Positions 26,901-36,050 of a stretch of DNA of 64,000 nucleotides are shown one piece after another. Made by a program: the position numbers and the translations under genes. Source of the stretch: JABDMH01 sp050298535 (lineage in GTDB: Bacteria > Bacteroidota > Bacteroidia > Chitinophagales > Saprospiraceae); the NCBI GenBank assembly GCA_050298535.1, contig JBNKUI010000022.1, positions 1 through 64,000 on the forward strand, given 5' to 3'. Positions within the stretch are counted from its first letter, which is position 1; every line of letters starts with the position of its first letter. The notes beneath the pieces are model-generated. The model saw only the letters and a list, made by a program, of their open reading frames with translations. It did not search any database and was not told the DNA's origin.

Positions 26901-29186
26901 CGATATACCAGATATTGTTCTGGGTAATTCCAATGGTGCAGCAGAAATACATACAACGGTCGGGAGTGCTAGTAATGGTTTGGAGGGTTCTTCAATCTTT
27001 ATCTTGACTTCTGTTGGCTGGGCACAAAAACCTGGATCTGGTGTGAAATTCAGCCGTATAGATCCGTGTAACCCTTCAGGGTCCAGAATGTCCCCTTTGA
27101 CACCGGGTCCAGACCATATACCCTCAATATTTTCGGGTTTTGAAGGTAATACGAGGGGAGGGTCATTGAGGCAGATGGATGTAGGAAGAGAAAAGTCCAA
27201 AGTTTCCGTCGATATCACCTGTATTTCTAAAGTTGCAGTAGTACTACAGGCAGCATCAGGAGTAAAGGTCAGTTCGATGGTGCCATCCAAAGTGGCGGGA
27301 TCAAAAATATTGGAGTTAACTCCGGGTCCATTCCAATTGCCGGTAAGACCATCTTGCTCTTCTGGTAGTTCGATCGGAACAAAATTACTGCATAGTTCAG
27401 GTATCGGATCCAGTTTGGGTGTGATTGATTCCTTTACCTGGACTGTCACATATTGGGTAGCTGCACATTGTCCTTGTGAGGGGACAAAACGTAAATCAAT
27501 TTCCCCCGATAGTCCAGACGGATTAAATCGTGAGTTATGCACACCGGGTCCCAGCCATCCACCATTAATGCCGTCATTCTTTTCCGGCAATTGAAAGGGT
27601 GGATCTGAATCGCAAAAGATGGGTAATGGTTCAATTTCATAATCTCGAATGTCCGTGTTTTCAGGGACTTCTATAGGGCCCAATTCAGATTGGCAATTTA
27701 CCCAACTTAAATCTGATACAGTGACCGAATACGTTCCCGCCAGCAGTCGTGAAGGATCTTCTGTATCATCAATATTTGAGGGACCAGACCAATCAAATTG
27801 ATAGGATCCTGAGCCACCACTGACTTCAATTTCGATACTGCCATCTCGTTCTCCGGTGCAGGAAGTCTCCTCTACACTTAATAGAGCTGTTTCAACATTC
27901 TCTATAGCTGAAATAGATATTTGTTCCCGATCAATACAAGATGTTGCATCCCGGTTTCTGACTTCCAATTGATACATCCCATCAGACAAACCTGAGAACA
28001 ATGGATCATTGAACCATGTGTCCCCATTATCGATGGAATATTGAGCGTCAGGTCCGGAGGTTTCAATTTCAATCGACCCATTGGCATCCAGACAGTCAGT
28101 TATTGGGCTTGTTTTTATTTGTAGAATGGTTGGACTTTCCGGGTCAAACAGGGTTGCAGTTGTTTCATCAATGCAGTTGTCCGATCCCCCGGATCTTATC
28201 ATGATATCATACGTGCCCGAAACAAGTCCTGTGAAAGAATTGCCTGATTGAAAGGTTTGTCCTTCGTTGATACTATATTCGATATCTGCTCCATTCACTT
28301 CAATACGAATCTCCCCATCCGAAACATTACAGTCGGACAGATCTTTAACATCAACATTACTGATTATCGGTGGATCTGGATCCCTGATTTGAATCGAACG
28401 TTCTTCCCGACAAGATGGGCTTACTTCGGCACGAACGACAATGGTATAGTTGCCAGGAGATAGGTTGTTAAAGATTGGACTGGACTGCCAGCTATCGCCG
28501 TCTTTCGAGTACTCTAATCCCGTACCCACTGCCAACACTTCTATCATAGCATCATTACTTCCGCAGGATGTTGGATCAGAGATGACGACCTCTTCTAATT
28601 CGTAAAGAAAATCATGGTCTCCCAGATGGCTGAGATCATTTTGTGAAAATTCTATCCATTCAGAGGAAAGGGTAGGGAAGGGACATCCCGCGTTGGGAGG
28701 ATCATTGCGGACACCTTTTCGAATGCAGGGTTTTCTGACCAATGTGACATCACTGGTGCTGAAGCCACCCGATTGCCAGGCATCCATGGGTACATCAATA
28801 CCACATTCGGGATTACCAAAGATATCAATGGCACTTCCATTTTTTTCCAGAATAATGGCATCATTCCCATTGAATCCTGCCACTCCCAGCGATAAATCAA
28901 AAGGGAAGGAGGATCCCGAAGTACAGGTGACCAGAGTGGACTTGGGTGAGATGGAGCCCGAGAGGTTTCTCAAGGTACTTATTGGATTACCGTCGCTGCT
29001 TTTCCGCAATCGATACAATCCACCCAAACTAATGGTGTGATCCGTGGGATTAAAAATCTCAATGCACTTATTGGAAGTACTTTCGACATATTCTGATATG
29101 AATAAGTCATTCTGTGCACACAATGCACAATAGACCCCAATGAGGACAAGGGTCCATGATAGACGATGGTGATGGCGTGGATACAT
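23979..29186 (-). CDS. Giant SprB-repeat surface protein with lamin-tail domain and gliding-type C-terminal sorting domain
   Basis: 1735 residues. A signal peptide (MYPRHHHRLSWTLVLIG, cleavage near LCAQ) is followed by a lamin-tail (LTD) domain at about 26-140 (LFISEYVESTSNKCIEIFN). About 190-480: SprB-like repeats with SNDAMIEV and YSIDNGDTW motifs. About 500-830: four repeats each with a W-x-GPGV-like core (GWLGPGV, NWNGPGV, IWSGPGV, and a degenerate SGSYTGD). About 840-1500: more SprB repeats (CYDSQDGAIQIE, CFGGSDGEITL). The last ~90 residues are a type B sorting domain (VYVPNAYSLNGDGINE, VFDRRGTLVYKKEG). Predicted to be T9SS-exported and surface-attached, perhaps an adhesin used in gliding. 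Ligand unknown. Confidence 0.9.
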   Translation of the reverse strand: MYPRHHHRLSWTLVLIGVYCALCAQNDLFISEYVESTSNKCIEIFNPTDHTISLGGLYRLRKSSDGNPISTLRNLSGSISPKSTLVTCTSGSSFPFDLSLGVAGFNGNDAIILEKNGSAIDIFGNPECGIDVPMDAWQSGGFSTSDVTLVRKPCIRKGVRNDPPNAGCPFPTLSSEWIEFSQNDLSHLGDHDFLYELEEVVISDPTSCGSNDAMIEVLAVGTGLEYSKDGDSWQSSPIFNNLSPGNYTIVVRAEVSPSCREERSIQIRDPDPPIISNVDVKDLSDCNVSDGEIRIEVNGADIEYSINEGQTFQSGNSFTGLVSGTYDIMIRSGGSDNCIDETTATLFDPESPTILQIKTSPITDCLDANGSIEIETSGPDAQYSIDNGDTWFNDPLFSGLSDGMYQLEVRNRDATSCIDREQISISAIENVETALLSVEETSCTGERDGSIEIEVSGGSGSYQFDWSGPSNIDDTEDPSRLLAGTYSVTVSDLSWVNCQSELGPIEVPENTDIRDYEIEPLPIFCDSDPPFQLPEKNDGINGGWLGPGVHNSRFNPSGLSGEIDLRFVPSQGQCAATQYVTVQVKESITPKLDPIPELCSNFVPIELPEEQDGLTGNWNGPGVNSNIFDPATLDGTIELTFTPDAACSTTATLEIQVISTETLDFSLPTSICLNDPPLVLPSKPENIEGIWSGPGVKGDILDPEGLHGSIRLNFTPDPGFCAQPTEVKIKIEEPSKPLLALPTVVCISAAPLELPRTISGISGSYTGDLITGYRFIPDSSVTSSEVTFIPDQGTCQLPVTTSIEIDPGFNTSYFKTPPSCYDSQDGAIQIEIIDGTAPFAFDWDNDGFGDMDDTNQIVNIKSGVYEVRINDQLGCSDTMIINLAAPSIISLSHEESTVNDSLFKVEIKVEGGTSPYSYEWDSGDTDSSVYGLSEGLYTVTVTDANGCSEVLSMELKKNACLIAIDTSVTPITCFGGSDGEITLMSVDSSMTYSWSHDSVLGMNFASGLDAGFYQVLAQNTSGCTAEFAIFLDEPDSLVVEISSTDETQAGAHDGTIDLLIEGGTGPYSVLWDDLSMDMQRLGLAPGPYVYVVEDMGGCSVQDTVTISKVSCILDASLVTIDASCHNSNDGMAKISVQDVGMVRFNWSHDPTLQSDSVSNLPSGSYTVTVSDSSGCEVTHDFEIASPEAITIESSIEFPVDSLSDDGQITVTPYGGTGSHQFQWSTRDTAPVIEGLSVGNYDLIVTDQNNCRDTFHFSLHAQSIPCSFSPTVYAEYHCDSGGTARVVDPGGDWQISWSFDSQISTPDLVGLTEGVHFVVVSDGSGCSDTLEFEISRPGIEYWIEESHETISGAKDGSIQVLAADTSHVSILWSNGEKSWVLDSLSPGIFIFEITGRDICPITDSVVISPAESCNIDFLAEISSSHCGHDDGTIFLEVINAVGIPEVSWPHLNIKSNYLENLAPGFYPFLIEDGSCTLTDSLFVPEENLEINLQVYPHQCDQTGGIEIRAVDRASLLHIMLNDTIKVSPSEFQPLPAGTYYLEAEGEFCGVKDTIEIYSDFDMTVTPDTTIKFGQQISLHSSADTSLLESFGWSDRSGTQCSHCTTVDIQPEESNTYHFYYQLKEGCNGYLETRVRVDKSGLVYVPNAYSLNGDGINESFQVYDPLGLVDHIISFEVFDRRGTLVYKKEGFAANEALSDFGQITQDVMAPYVLMSVLKIKMREGRTRKYVSDITIIK

Positions 29187-29318
29187 AGGGGGTTATGTAT
29201 TACCCCATTAAATTAAGTATCATTTTTTGAAAGTAAAAATGAAATATTGTAACAACTTTGTGAAGATCAAATTTTGCAAAGAGCAAATTCTTTTATTCAC
29301 AAAGGCTTATGAGTCAGT

Positions 29319-30716
29319 TCACACATTCGCAAAAATGCCCAGAGCTCTCTGCTGATCCCAAGCCCCTCTTGTAAAATCGGGTACCTGCACAGGTATATTT
29401 CCTAGCTCAATTGAAAGCTTGGTAAGTGGAATCAATGAAGACCAGCTTGCGGCATCATATACATCCATATCCAGTGGCCAGCCGTTATTGAGACAATCGA
29501 TCAGGCGGTAGATCTGGACAAAGTCCATTCCACCATGCCCGCCATGTTCCTTAATGCCATCCTCAAGTTTTGCCCAAATAGGATGACGGTATTTTATCTT
29601 GTACTCCTGGAAAGCATCCGGATCAAGCCATTCATGACCCTCTCCGGCCACAGATAGTCGACTGGGGTATCCTTCATGATAGGCCTTGGTGCCCGCCAGT
29701 GCATTGATACGGCTGTACGGTCGGGGGCTCACCACATCATGTTGTACAAGGATGGTTCTCCCTTTGGCAGTCTTTATCAGTGTATTATTCATGTCACCAT
29801 GCGCAATATCGTCTTCCTGGTAAAAGGGATGGTTTGGATCTAGGGTTGGGGTGATCTCACTGAGGCTGGCCTCCAGACTACTCATGGACACCAATTTTTC
29901 AAACTTATCCCCTCGGTTTATATCCATATACTGAGCCACGGGACCCAGGCCATGGGTGGGATAGAGATTACCATCCTGCTCCATATTGGCTTTCATCCGC
30001 CAATTGTTGTAGTAGTGCTGATCTCCTAGAAGGCTGTCTCGTAGGTTGTGTATGTACGCCGCTTCACCATAGGTCAGGGTACCAAATACTCCCTGTTGCA
30101 CCATATTGAGCACCCATAATTCTTCCTCACCATAGCAGACATTTTCCAACATCATGCAGTTGAGCTGTGTTTCCTCGGCCTTGTTTACCAATGCCCAGCA
30201 CTCATCCAAAGTCCACGCTGCAGGTACTTCCACCGCCACGTGTTTTCCCTGATCCATGCAGTACAAGGCCATCGGCACATGTTCTTTCCAGGGAGTACAT
30301 ATGATCACCAGATCAATATCATCGCGTTGTACCATCTCTTTCCAGGCATCTTCTGATCCGGAGTAAGTGGCAGGATTTTGTCCTTTTTCCTTGAGATGAG
30401 TTAATGTTTTTTCCACTTGTTTTTCCTGCAAGTCACAGATGGCAGTGATCTGGGCTTTGTCTGGGAAGAGGGCATTGACCAATTTCGCCTGACCCGTTCC
30501 GCGATTACCTAAACCAAGCATAGCCACTTTCACGGTCGAAATGGGAGGTTTCTTCAAGTTGATGACGCTAAGCTGCTCAGCGGGTCTGTTGGACATGCGT
30601 TCTTCGAGAGAAATCAGTTTTTCCAAAGGACTCATGGCAGAGTGCCCCAGACCAAAGAATGCCGCTGCTGTCGAAGATAGTTTGAGGAAAGATCGTCGAT
30701 TGTTTTTACTTTTCAT
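29319..30716 (-). CDS. Gfo/Idh/MocA oxidoreductase of the GH109 (alpha-N-acetylgalactosaminidase) type, Tat-exported
   Basis: 465 residues. The N-terminus has a twin-arginine signal (NRRSFLKLSSTAAAFFGLG), consistent with export of a folded NAD-bound enzyme. The Rossmann domain is VKVAMLGLGNRGTGQ. GH109-like landmarks follow: VEVPAAWTLDECWALV, CMMLENVCYG, NMVQQGVFG and NLYPTHGLGPVAQYMDINRG. GH109 enzymes remove terminal alpha-GalNAc or related sugars through an NAD-dependent oxidation-elimination route. Exact substrate preference cannot be read from the sequence, and some Tat-exported Gfo/Idh proteins have other roles. Divergent from lysS. Confidence 0.83.
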   Translation of the reverse strand: MKSKNNRRSFLKLSSTAAAFFGLGHSAMSPLEKLISLEERMSNRPAEQLSVINLKKPPISTVKVAMLGLGNRGTGQAKLVNALFPDKAQITAICDLQEKQVEKTLTHLKEKGQNPATYSGSEDAWKEMVQRDDIDLVIICTPWKEHVPMALYCMDQGKHVAVEVPAAWTLDECWALVNKAEETQLNCMMLENVCYGEEELWVLNMVQQGVFGTLTYGEAAYIHNLRDSLLGDQHYYNNWRMKANMEQDGNLYPTHGLGPVAQYMDINRGDKFEKLVSMSSLEASLSEITPTLDPNHPFYQEDDIAHGDMNNTLIKTAKGRTILVQHDVVSPRPYSRINALAGTKAYHEGYPSRLSVAGEGHEWLDPDAFQEYKIKYRHPIWAKLEDGIKEHGGHGGMDFVQIYRLIDCLNNGWPLDMDVYDAASWSSLIPLTKLSIELGNIPVQVPDFTRGAWDQQRALGIFANV

Positions 30717-31038
30717 GTGATTCCTGACTTTTTAAGTAATTGATACCAGGGCCTCAGGGTAAGGTTGAGAGTATCACCTAAAAGGTAAGAAATCACACGC
30801 ATTCTTCAGACACAAATAGCCATTTTGGGTGATGTGGCTGGTAGATTTACTCATTATTTCTTCACGTAAATTAGAATATTCCTTGGTCTCAACCCTCATT
30901 CCGTGGTCTCCCAAGAGCCCACCCTGCATCAGGGGTAGTTTAGCCTTTTTTGTGAGAATCCTAACCTGCCCCGAAGTTCATTTTAATATCCTTGAATCTT
31001 TAGATGCCAATTCAGTTCCTACCTTTCCAGAAAGACAG

Positions 31039-31046
31039 TACTTTTG
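31039..31046 (+). promoter_or_regulatory. Candidate -7 element for lysS
   Basis: TACTTTTG is a perfect TAnnTTTG match 25 bases before the ATG at 31072. No convincing TTTG -33 box is seen. The position supports the downstream ATG rather than the 5'-extended frame. The rest of 30717-31071 is a divergent spacer with GH109 and shows no other element. Confidence 0.45.
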
Positions 31047-31071
31047 CGCCCGCAAGCAAGAAGCAAAAACC

Positions 31072-32610
31072 ATGAGTGAACACTTGAGCGAACAGGAACT
31101 TGTACGTAGAGAGAATCTTCAGAAAATCAGGGATTTGGGCATTGATCCCTACCCACCGGCCAAATTTCCCGTCAATCAATTAGCCAGGGACATTAAAGAA
31201 ACCTATGAGGAAGGTGCAGAAGGCTATGAGTCTGTGTGTCTGGCGGGTCGACTGATGATGAAACGTATCATGGGCAAAGCTTCTTTCGCTGAGCTGCAGG
31301 ATAGTTCAGGCAGAATCCAAATATATGTTTCCAGAGATGACATCTGTCCTGGTGAAGATAAAACCCTGTATAACACGGTATTCAAGAAGCTATTGGATAT
31401 TGGTGATTATATCGGAGTGAAGGGGTATGTGTTCAAGACCAGAGTGGGAGAGACCTCCGTGCATGTTACTGAATTGGTATTGCTGAGTAAATCACTGAAA
31501 CCTCTGCCGATTGTAAAGACTAAGGTGGATGAAGCGACAGGTGAAACAAAGACATACGATGCCTTTACAGATCCTGATCTTCGGTATCGTCAGCGTTACG
31601 TGGATCTGATCGTGAATCCTCAGGTCAAATCAATTTTCAAGGCACGCACACAGGTAGTTTCGGAAATGCGTAAATTTTTCGATGAGCAAGGTTGGCTTGA
31701 AGTAGAGACACCTATCCTTCAGCCCATCCACGGGGGTGCGGCGGCAAGACCTTTTAAAACCCATCACAATACCTTGGATATGGAGCTCTACATGCGCATT
31801 GCCAATGAACTGTACCTGAAAAGATTGGTAGTGGGAGGTTTTGATGGGGTGTATGAGATCGGAAAGATGTTCCGAAATGAGGGGATGGATCGATCCCACA
31901 ATCCCGAGTTTACGTCCATGGAAATCTATGTTGCCTACAAGGACTACCACTGGATGATGGAAATGGTGGAGCAGCTGATTCATCAGATTGCGCTCAAAGT
32001 GCTGGGAAGTCCTCAAGCACAGGTAGGTGAAAATGTAATTGATTTTACACCTCCTTTTAGAAGACTCTCGATGTATGATGCCATCAAAGGATACGCAGGT
32101 GTCGATGTAGAAGGCATGGATGAAGAAGCCTTACGAAAAGTGTGCAAAGATTTGCATGTCGAATTAGATCCTTCCATGGGCAAAGGAAAAATAATCGATG
32201 AGATTTTTGGAGAGAAAGTGGAAGAACATCTGGTACAACCTACCTATATCACGGACTATCCTATCGAGATGACCCCATTGGCGAAGAAGCATCGTGACAA
32301 GGAAGGTCTGGTAGAACGCTTTGAGCTTTTTGTCAATTGTAATGAGATCGCCAATGCGTATACCGAGCTCAATGATCCGATTGATCAGCGCGAAAGATTG
32401 GAGGATCAATTGAAGCTGGCGGAGCGCGGTGATGATGAAGCCATGGCATTGGACCAGGACTTTCTCAGAGCCATGGAATATGGGATGCCTCCCATGTCCG
32501 GTTTAGGTATTGGTATTGATCGATTGACCATGCTGCTCACGAATCAGACATCTATTCAGGAAGTGATTTTCTTCCCACAGATGAAAAAAGAAAAGAAGGA
32601 TAAAAAGTGA
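31072..32610 (+). CDS. lysS: Lysyl-tRNA synthetase, class II
   Basis: 512 residues from ATG 31072 (MSEHLSEQELVRRENL). The frame is open 243 bases further upstream, but that extension has no family similarity and holds the promoter candidate. The OB-fold anticodon-binding domain covers about residues 60-165 (GRLMMKRIMGKASFAEL). The class II core has motif 1 around VETPILQPIHGGAAARPF, motif 2 FRNEGMDRSHNPEFTS and motif 3 GLGIGIDRLTMLL. It charges tRNA-Lys with lysine in the cytoplasm and is expected to be essential. Its stop lies one base from the convergent psd gene. Confidence 0.97.
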   Translation: MSEHLSEQELVRRENLQKIRDLGIDPYPPAKFPVNQLARDIKETYEEGAEGYESVCLAGRLMMKRIMGKASFAELQDSSGRIQIYVSRDDICPGEDKTLYNTVFKKLLDIGDYIGVKGYVFKTRVGETSVHVTELVLLSKSLKPLPIVKTKVDEATGETKTYDAFTDPDLRYRQRYVDLIVNPQVKSIFKARTQVVSEMRKFFDEQGWLEVETPILQPIHGGAAARPFKTHHNTLDMELYMRIANELYLKRLVVGGFDGVYEIGKMFRNEGMDRSHNPEFTSMEIYVAYKDYHWMMEMVEQLIHQIALKVLGSPQAQVGENVIDFTPPFRRLSMYDAIKGYAGVDVEGMDEEALRKVCKDLHVELDPSMGKGKIIDEIFGEKVEEHLVQPTYITDYPIEMTPLAKKHRDKEGLVERFELFVNCNEIANAYTELNDPIDQRERLEDQLKLAERGDDEAMALDQDFLRAMEYGMPPMSGLGIGIDRLTMLLTNQTSIQEVIFFPQMKKEKKDKK

Positions 32611-32611
32611 T

Positions 32612-33268
32612 TTATCCGGGTAGGTTGGCGATTAGGGTCTGATTACCCTTTACTTTTTGCTCGAGGGTGACCAGGATTTCAGTGTCGAGTGGTACAAGAA
32701 TATCAACTCTCGATCCAAACTTGATAAAGCCCATCTGATCACCTTGCTCCACAGTTTGTCCTTCTTCCAGATAATTGACAATACGTCTGGCTACAGCTCC
32801 TGCGATCTGACGTACCAGGACCTGGCGATTACCTGATTGGTAGACCACTGTGGTGCGTTCATTTTCTGTCGAAGATTTTGGATGCCACGCCACCAGATAT
32901 TTACCTGGATGATGTTTCTTGTACGCCACGAGACCAGACATAGGATTCCAATTAATATGGACATTGAGGGGAGACATAAAAATTGAAATCTGCTTACATT
33001 TTCTATCGAGGTATTCTGTTTCCATTACTTCTTCGATCACGACGACCTTCCCATCTGCCGGAGCATAGAGACTTCGTGTCTTTTTGGAAGGTATTTGCCG
33101 GTCGGGATGGCGGAAGAAATAGAGGATTAGAAAGAGAAAAATGAGCAGGCCAATGGCAATGATAATTCGAAAGGGCTGAGCCATGTAGAGGGATAGTGCC
33201 CCGACTATGATGATCAATATACAAACGATCAGGATGGTGGTGGTCCCTTCTTTATGTAATCGGAACAT
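32612..33268 (-). CDS. psd: Phosphatidylserine decarboxylase proenzyme (short type)
   Basis: 218 residues, fitting the short, archaeal-like Psd class. An N-terminal membrane segment pair (IIIVGALSLYMAQ, IIAIGLLIFLFLILYFF) is followed by the catalytic core: YAPADGKVVVIEE, ISIFMSPLNVHINW and GFIKFGSRVDI, where the Gly-Ser bond is self-cleaved to form the pyruvoyl group. It makes phosphatidylethanolamine from phosphatidylserine at the inner membrane. It lies 39 bases after cdsA on the same strand, so the two phospholipid genes probably form an operon. No pssA is visible nearby. Confidence 0.93.
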   Translation of the reverse strand: MFRLHKEGTTTILIVCILIIIVGALSLYMAQPFRIIIAIGLLIFLFLILYFFRHPDRQIPSKKTRSLYAPADGKVVVIEEVMETEYLDRKCKQISIFMSPLNVHINWNPMSGLVAYKKHHPGKYLVAWHPKSSTENERTTVVYQSGNRQVLVRQIAGAVARRIVNYLEEGQTVEQGDQMGFIKFGSRVDILVPLDTEILVTLEQKVKGNQTLIANLPG

Positions 33269-33307
33269 GGGTCTCTGGAGTTTAGCTCCTTACAAATGTA
33301 GGAAAAA

Positions 33308-34132
33308 TCATATGTAATCTGCTATAAAGAGAAATAACACGACAAAGGGCACCGCAAAAAGTAGAGAGTCCAGTCGATCCAGTAAACCACCATGCCCTGG
33401 CAGGAAGGTCCCGGAATCCTTAATGCCTAATTTACGCTTAAAGAGAGACTCCACCAGATCACCAATGGATCCAATAGTGCCTACAATAAATCCAATCACC
33501 ATCCACTCCCAAATAGCCAGGTGATCCAGTATAAAATGGATAAGAATACCCAGTATAACGGTGGCAATATATCCAGCAATCGAGCCTTCCCAGGTCTTTT
33601 TCGGAGATACATGGGGGGCAAAGGGTGTCTTGCCAAAGCGACGGCCTACTAAATATGCCATCACGTCATTGATCCATATCAGACACAGGATGGCAACGAC
33701 CATGCGGGGTCGGTACTGGCCATCAAAGCTCGCCAATCCATATAGCAATGCAATAGGTATCGCTATGTATAAGACAGAGGGTAACAATTGAATTTGAAAG
33801 TTAAAGGGATTCCTGGCTTTGAAGAGGCGATAAAGGAGTAGCAAGTCAAACAATACACACAATAGGGCAGAGTATCGCACAGCATCAACAATGCCCTGAG
33901 TTAGTATCAAGCCACAGATACTGATGTACATAAATACTGCAAAAAGTACTATTAAGTAGAATGCAGGTGTCTTCACCCGCTGAAGACTAAGGTATTCGAT
34001 GACCGTCAATCCACACAAAATCCCCATCACAATCAGCCCGGAAATACTGCCAATGAAGATAGGCACCAGGAGAATGACTCCGAAGATCAGTGCTGTGATA
34101 ACCCGTTGTGTAAAAGGCGTTCGTTGACTCAC
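33308..34132 (-). CDS. cdsA: Phosphatidate cytidylyltransferase (CDP-diglyceride synthase)
   Basis: 274 residues with about eight membrane segments. The CdsA signature is complete near the C-terminus: SLFKRKLGIKDSG, then LPGHGGLLDRLDSL, with its Asp and Lys metal-binding residues. VSPKKTWEGSIAGY, the other conserved block, precedes it. It converts phosphatidic acid and CTP to CDP-diacylglycerol, the precursor of phosphatidylserine used further along by Psd. The ATG is chosen by the start of the hydrophobic part (MSQRTPFTQRVITALIFG). First gene of the cdsA-psd pair. Confidence 0.94.
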   Translation of the reverse strand: MSQRTPFTQRVITALIFGVILLVPIFIGSISGLIVMGILCGLTVIEYLSLQRVKTPAFYLIVLFAVFMYISICGLILTQGIVDAVRYSALLCVLFDLLLLYRLFKARNPFNFQIQLLPSVLYIAIPIALLYGLASFDGQYRPRMVVAILCLIWINDVMAYLVGRRFGKTPFAPHVSPKKTWEGSIAGYIATVILGILIHFILDHLAIWEWMVIGFIVGTIGSIGDLVESLFKRKLGIKDSGTFLPGHGGLLDRLDSLLFAVPFVVLFLFIADYI

Positions 34133-34358
34133 CGTTTTAGTTGCCTGTCACCGATTCTTGCGTGTCCGAGCCTTTATCAAGCGTCATTCTGGCCCTTGAT
34201 TCGGTTAAGATCTAACCCGAGTGGCAATAGAATCGGTATCTGTTGTTTGGATGAAGATAAGGAAACTTGTTGCTTCCTCAACAAAGAGATCTGGGTATCA
34301 TAGACGTCCTAAACAAGACAGGATTTCCATGCGAAACATATAAGGAGAAAATAAATAT

Positions 34359-34595
34359 TTGAAAGGCAGTAACATTTTAGGCCATTTTGCAGACTTACTT
34401 ATGGATTTCCTTCAAGACAGATCTCTTATAGAAAAATCCATAGAGAAAATGAAAAAAATAATTCAAAACATCCTTCGCAAATATCTGAATGGGAAAGCTT
34501 TTCCAGGCATGCATTTAGTCGATGGAAGGATAGGAGCTACGCCCAACTATGTGTTAGGTGGAGAGGCTATGCCCTATATCTACATGAAAATCTGA
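34359..34595 (+). CDS. Doubtful small protein
   Basis: 78 codons from a TTG with an AAGGAG upstream at a long spacing. The predicted product (KKIIQNILRKYL, then VLGGEAMPYIYM) has no signal peptide, membrane segment or motif that I recognise. It sits in a 570-base gap between cdsA and the divergent peroxidase gene. The gap otherwise shows only the promoter candidate at 34672. It may be a genuine small gene, a remnant, or chance coding potential. Confidence 0.22.
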   Translation: MKGSNILGHFADLLMDFLQDRSLIEKSIEKMKKIIQNILRKYLNGKAFPGMHLVDGRIGATPNYVLGGEAMPYIYMKI

Positions 34596-34671
34596 GGTCT
34601 TTAACGGTTGTTAAAACTACGGATACCTCTTTTTTATCTCAGAAAGTCTTTATCCCCGACACATGTGGTAT

Positions 34672-34679
34672 TATATTTG
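34672..34679 (+). promoter_or_regulatory. Candidate -7 element for the di-haem peroxidase gene
   Basis: TATATTTG, a perfect TAnnTTTG match, lies 25 bases before the ATG at 34705. Upstream there is a TCTTTA at roughly the -33 position rather than TTTG. Confidence 0.45.
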
Positions 34680-34704
34680 TCTTCTTTAAGACTAATTGTA
34701 ACCC

Positions 34705-36042
34705 ATGATTAGGAGCGCACTCACCTTATTTTCAGTCATCCTCCTACTTAGTGCCTGCCAAAAGGACGAAGATAGTGCGGGTGCACTTGACAGAGAACTA
34801 GAAGACCTTCTTCTTAAATTCTCAGAAGGTCAAGGCCTGGCTTTTTTCCAATTACCAGAAAATGGCGACTTTGATCGCATTCCTCAGGATCCGAATAGTC
34901 CTCTAAGTGCGGAAAAAGTTGAACTGGGTAAACACTTATATCACGAAACGGGATTGGCAATAAATCCTCGCGTACCTGAGGGAAAATTCACCTATTCCTG
35001 TGCAAGTTGTCATCATTCTCGTGCTGGATTCCAAGCAGGAAGAAAACAGGGAATTGGTGAGGGTGGTGCTGGTTTTGGGCAGCATGGTGAAGGTCGGAGT
35101 CCAGACGATCGATATCTCATTGATTCTATTGATGTTCAACCCATCCGAACACCCTCTGCCATGAATGCAGCCTGGCAGAAAATTATGTTATGGAATGGGC
35201 AATTTGGAGCTACTGGATTGAATGAAGGTACTGAATCTCAATGGACTGCGGGAACTCCCAAAGAGGTAAATCATCTTGGGTACGAAGGAATTGAAACGCA
35301 GGCGATCGCCGGATTATCTGTACATCGGATGGGAGTTGATGTCAAGTTTTGTGAGGATACAGAATATAAGAATCTATTCGAAGCAGCTTACCCGGGTTTA
35401 GAAGGTGAAGACTTGTACAATAAAGAAAATGCAGGATTAGCTATTGCTGCCTATGAGCGAACACTCCTTGCTAATGAGGCACCTTTCCAGAAGTGGTTAT
35501 CCGGAGATCAAAACGCTCTCTTTGAAGTCGAGAAGAAGGGTGCTATACTCTTTTTTGGAAAAGCGGGTTGTGTCAATTGTCATACCGGTCCTGCATTGAA
35601 TAAGATGGCCTTCGCCGCCCTGGCTATGTCTGATCTGGATGGTCCTGGTATTTATGGGACCGCGCCTGATAAAGTAGAAAATCTGGGTCGTGGGGGCTTT
35701 ACCGGAGTTCCGGCAGACAACTACAAGTTTAAAATACCTCAAATCTATAATCTAAAGGATAGCCCATTTTATGGTCACGGTGGTGACTTTAGAAGTGTGA
35801 GGGAGGTAATCGAGTATAAAAATTTAGCGATTCCCAGAAATTCGCAAGTGCCGCAAGAACAATTGGATCCCTTATTCATCCCTCTGAATCTAACAGATGA
35901 AGAAATCACTCAGCTGACGGCTTTTGTCGAGAATGGACTCTACGATGCAAAGCTGGATCGATATAATCCGATTTCTTTACCATCAGGATTTTGCTTTCCA
36001 AACAACGACGTGGGAACCAAGAATGACATCGGTTGTGAGTAG
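34705..36042 (+). CDS. Di-haem cytochrome c peroxidase / MauG family lipoprotein
   Basis: 445 residues. A lipoprotein signal (LFSVILLLSACQ) places it on the periplasmic face. Two haem-binding sites are clear: SCASCHHSRAG at about residue 99 and CVNCHTGPAL at about 292. They are separated by the usual ~190 residues of the CcpA/MauG fold; GRSPDDRYL and PFYGHGGDF add typical loop motifs. Family members reduce hydrogen peroxide with electrons from small cytochromes, or oxidise protein side chains. A relation to oxidative stress is likely; the donor is unknown. Convergent with pdxH. Confidence 0.88.
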   Translation: MIRSALTLFSVILLLSACQKDEDSAGALDRELEDLLLKFSEGQGLAFFQLPENGDFDRIPQDPNSPLSAEKVELGKHLYHETGLAINPRVPEGKFTYSCASCHHSRAGFQAGRKQGIGEGGAGFGQHGEGRSPDDRYLIDSIDVQPIRTPSAMNAAWQKIMLWNGQFGATGLNEGTESQWTAGTPKEVNHLGYEGIETQAIAGLSVHRMGVDVKFCEDTEYKNLFEAAYPGLEGEDLYNKENAGLAIAAYERTLLANEAPFQKWLSGDQNALFEVEKKGAILFFGKAGCVNCHTGPALNKMAFAALAMSDLDGPGIYGTAPDKVENLGRGGFTGVPADNYKFKIPQIYNLKDSPFYGHGGDFRSVREVIEYKNLAIPRNSQVPQEQLDPLFIPLNLTDEEITQLTAFVENGLYDAKLDRYNPISLPSGFCFPNNDVGTKNDIGCE

Positions 36043-36050
36043 GGCATAAT

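Noticed and set aside
29189..29206. Imperfect GGGG...CCCC palindrome before the 1735-residue gene
   Set aside because: Very short arms with a mismatch; likely chance.
30829..31071. 5' extension of the lysS frame
   Set aside because: No similarity to the synthetase; it contains the promoter candidate, and ATG 31072 gives the normal length.
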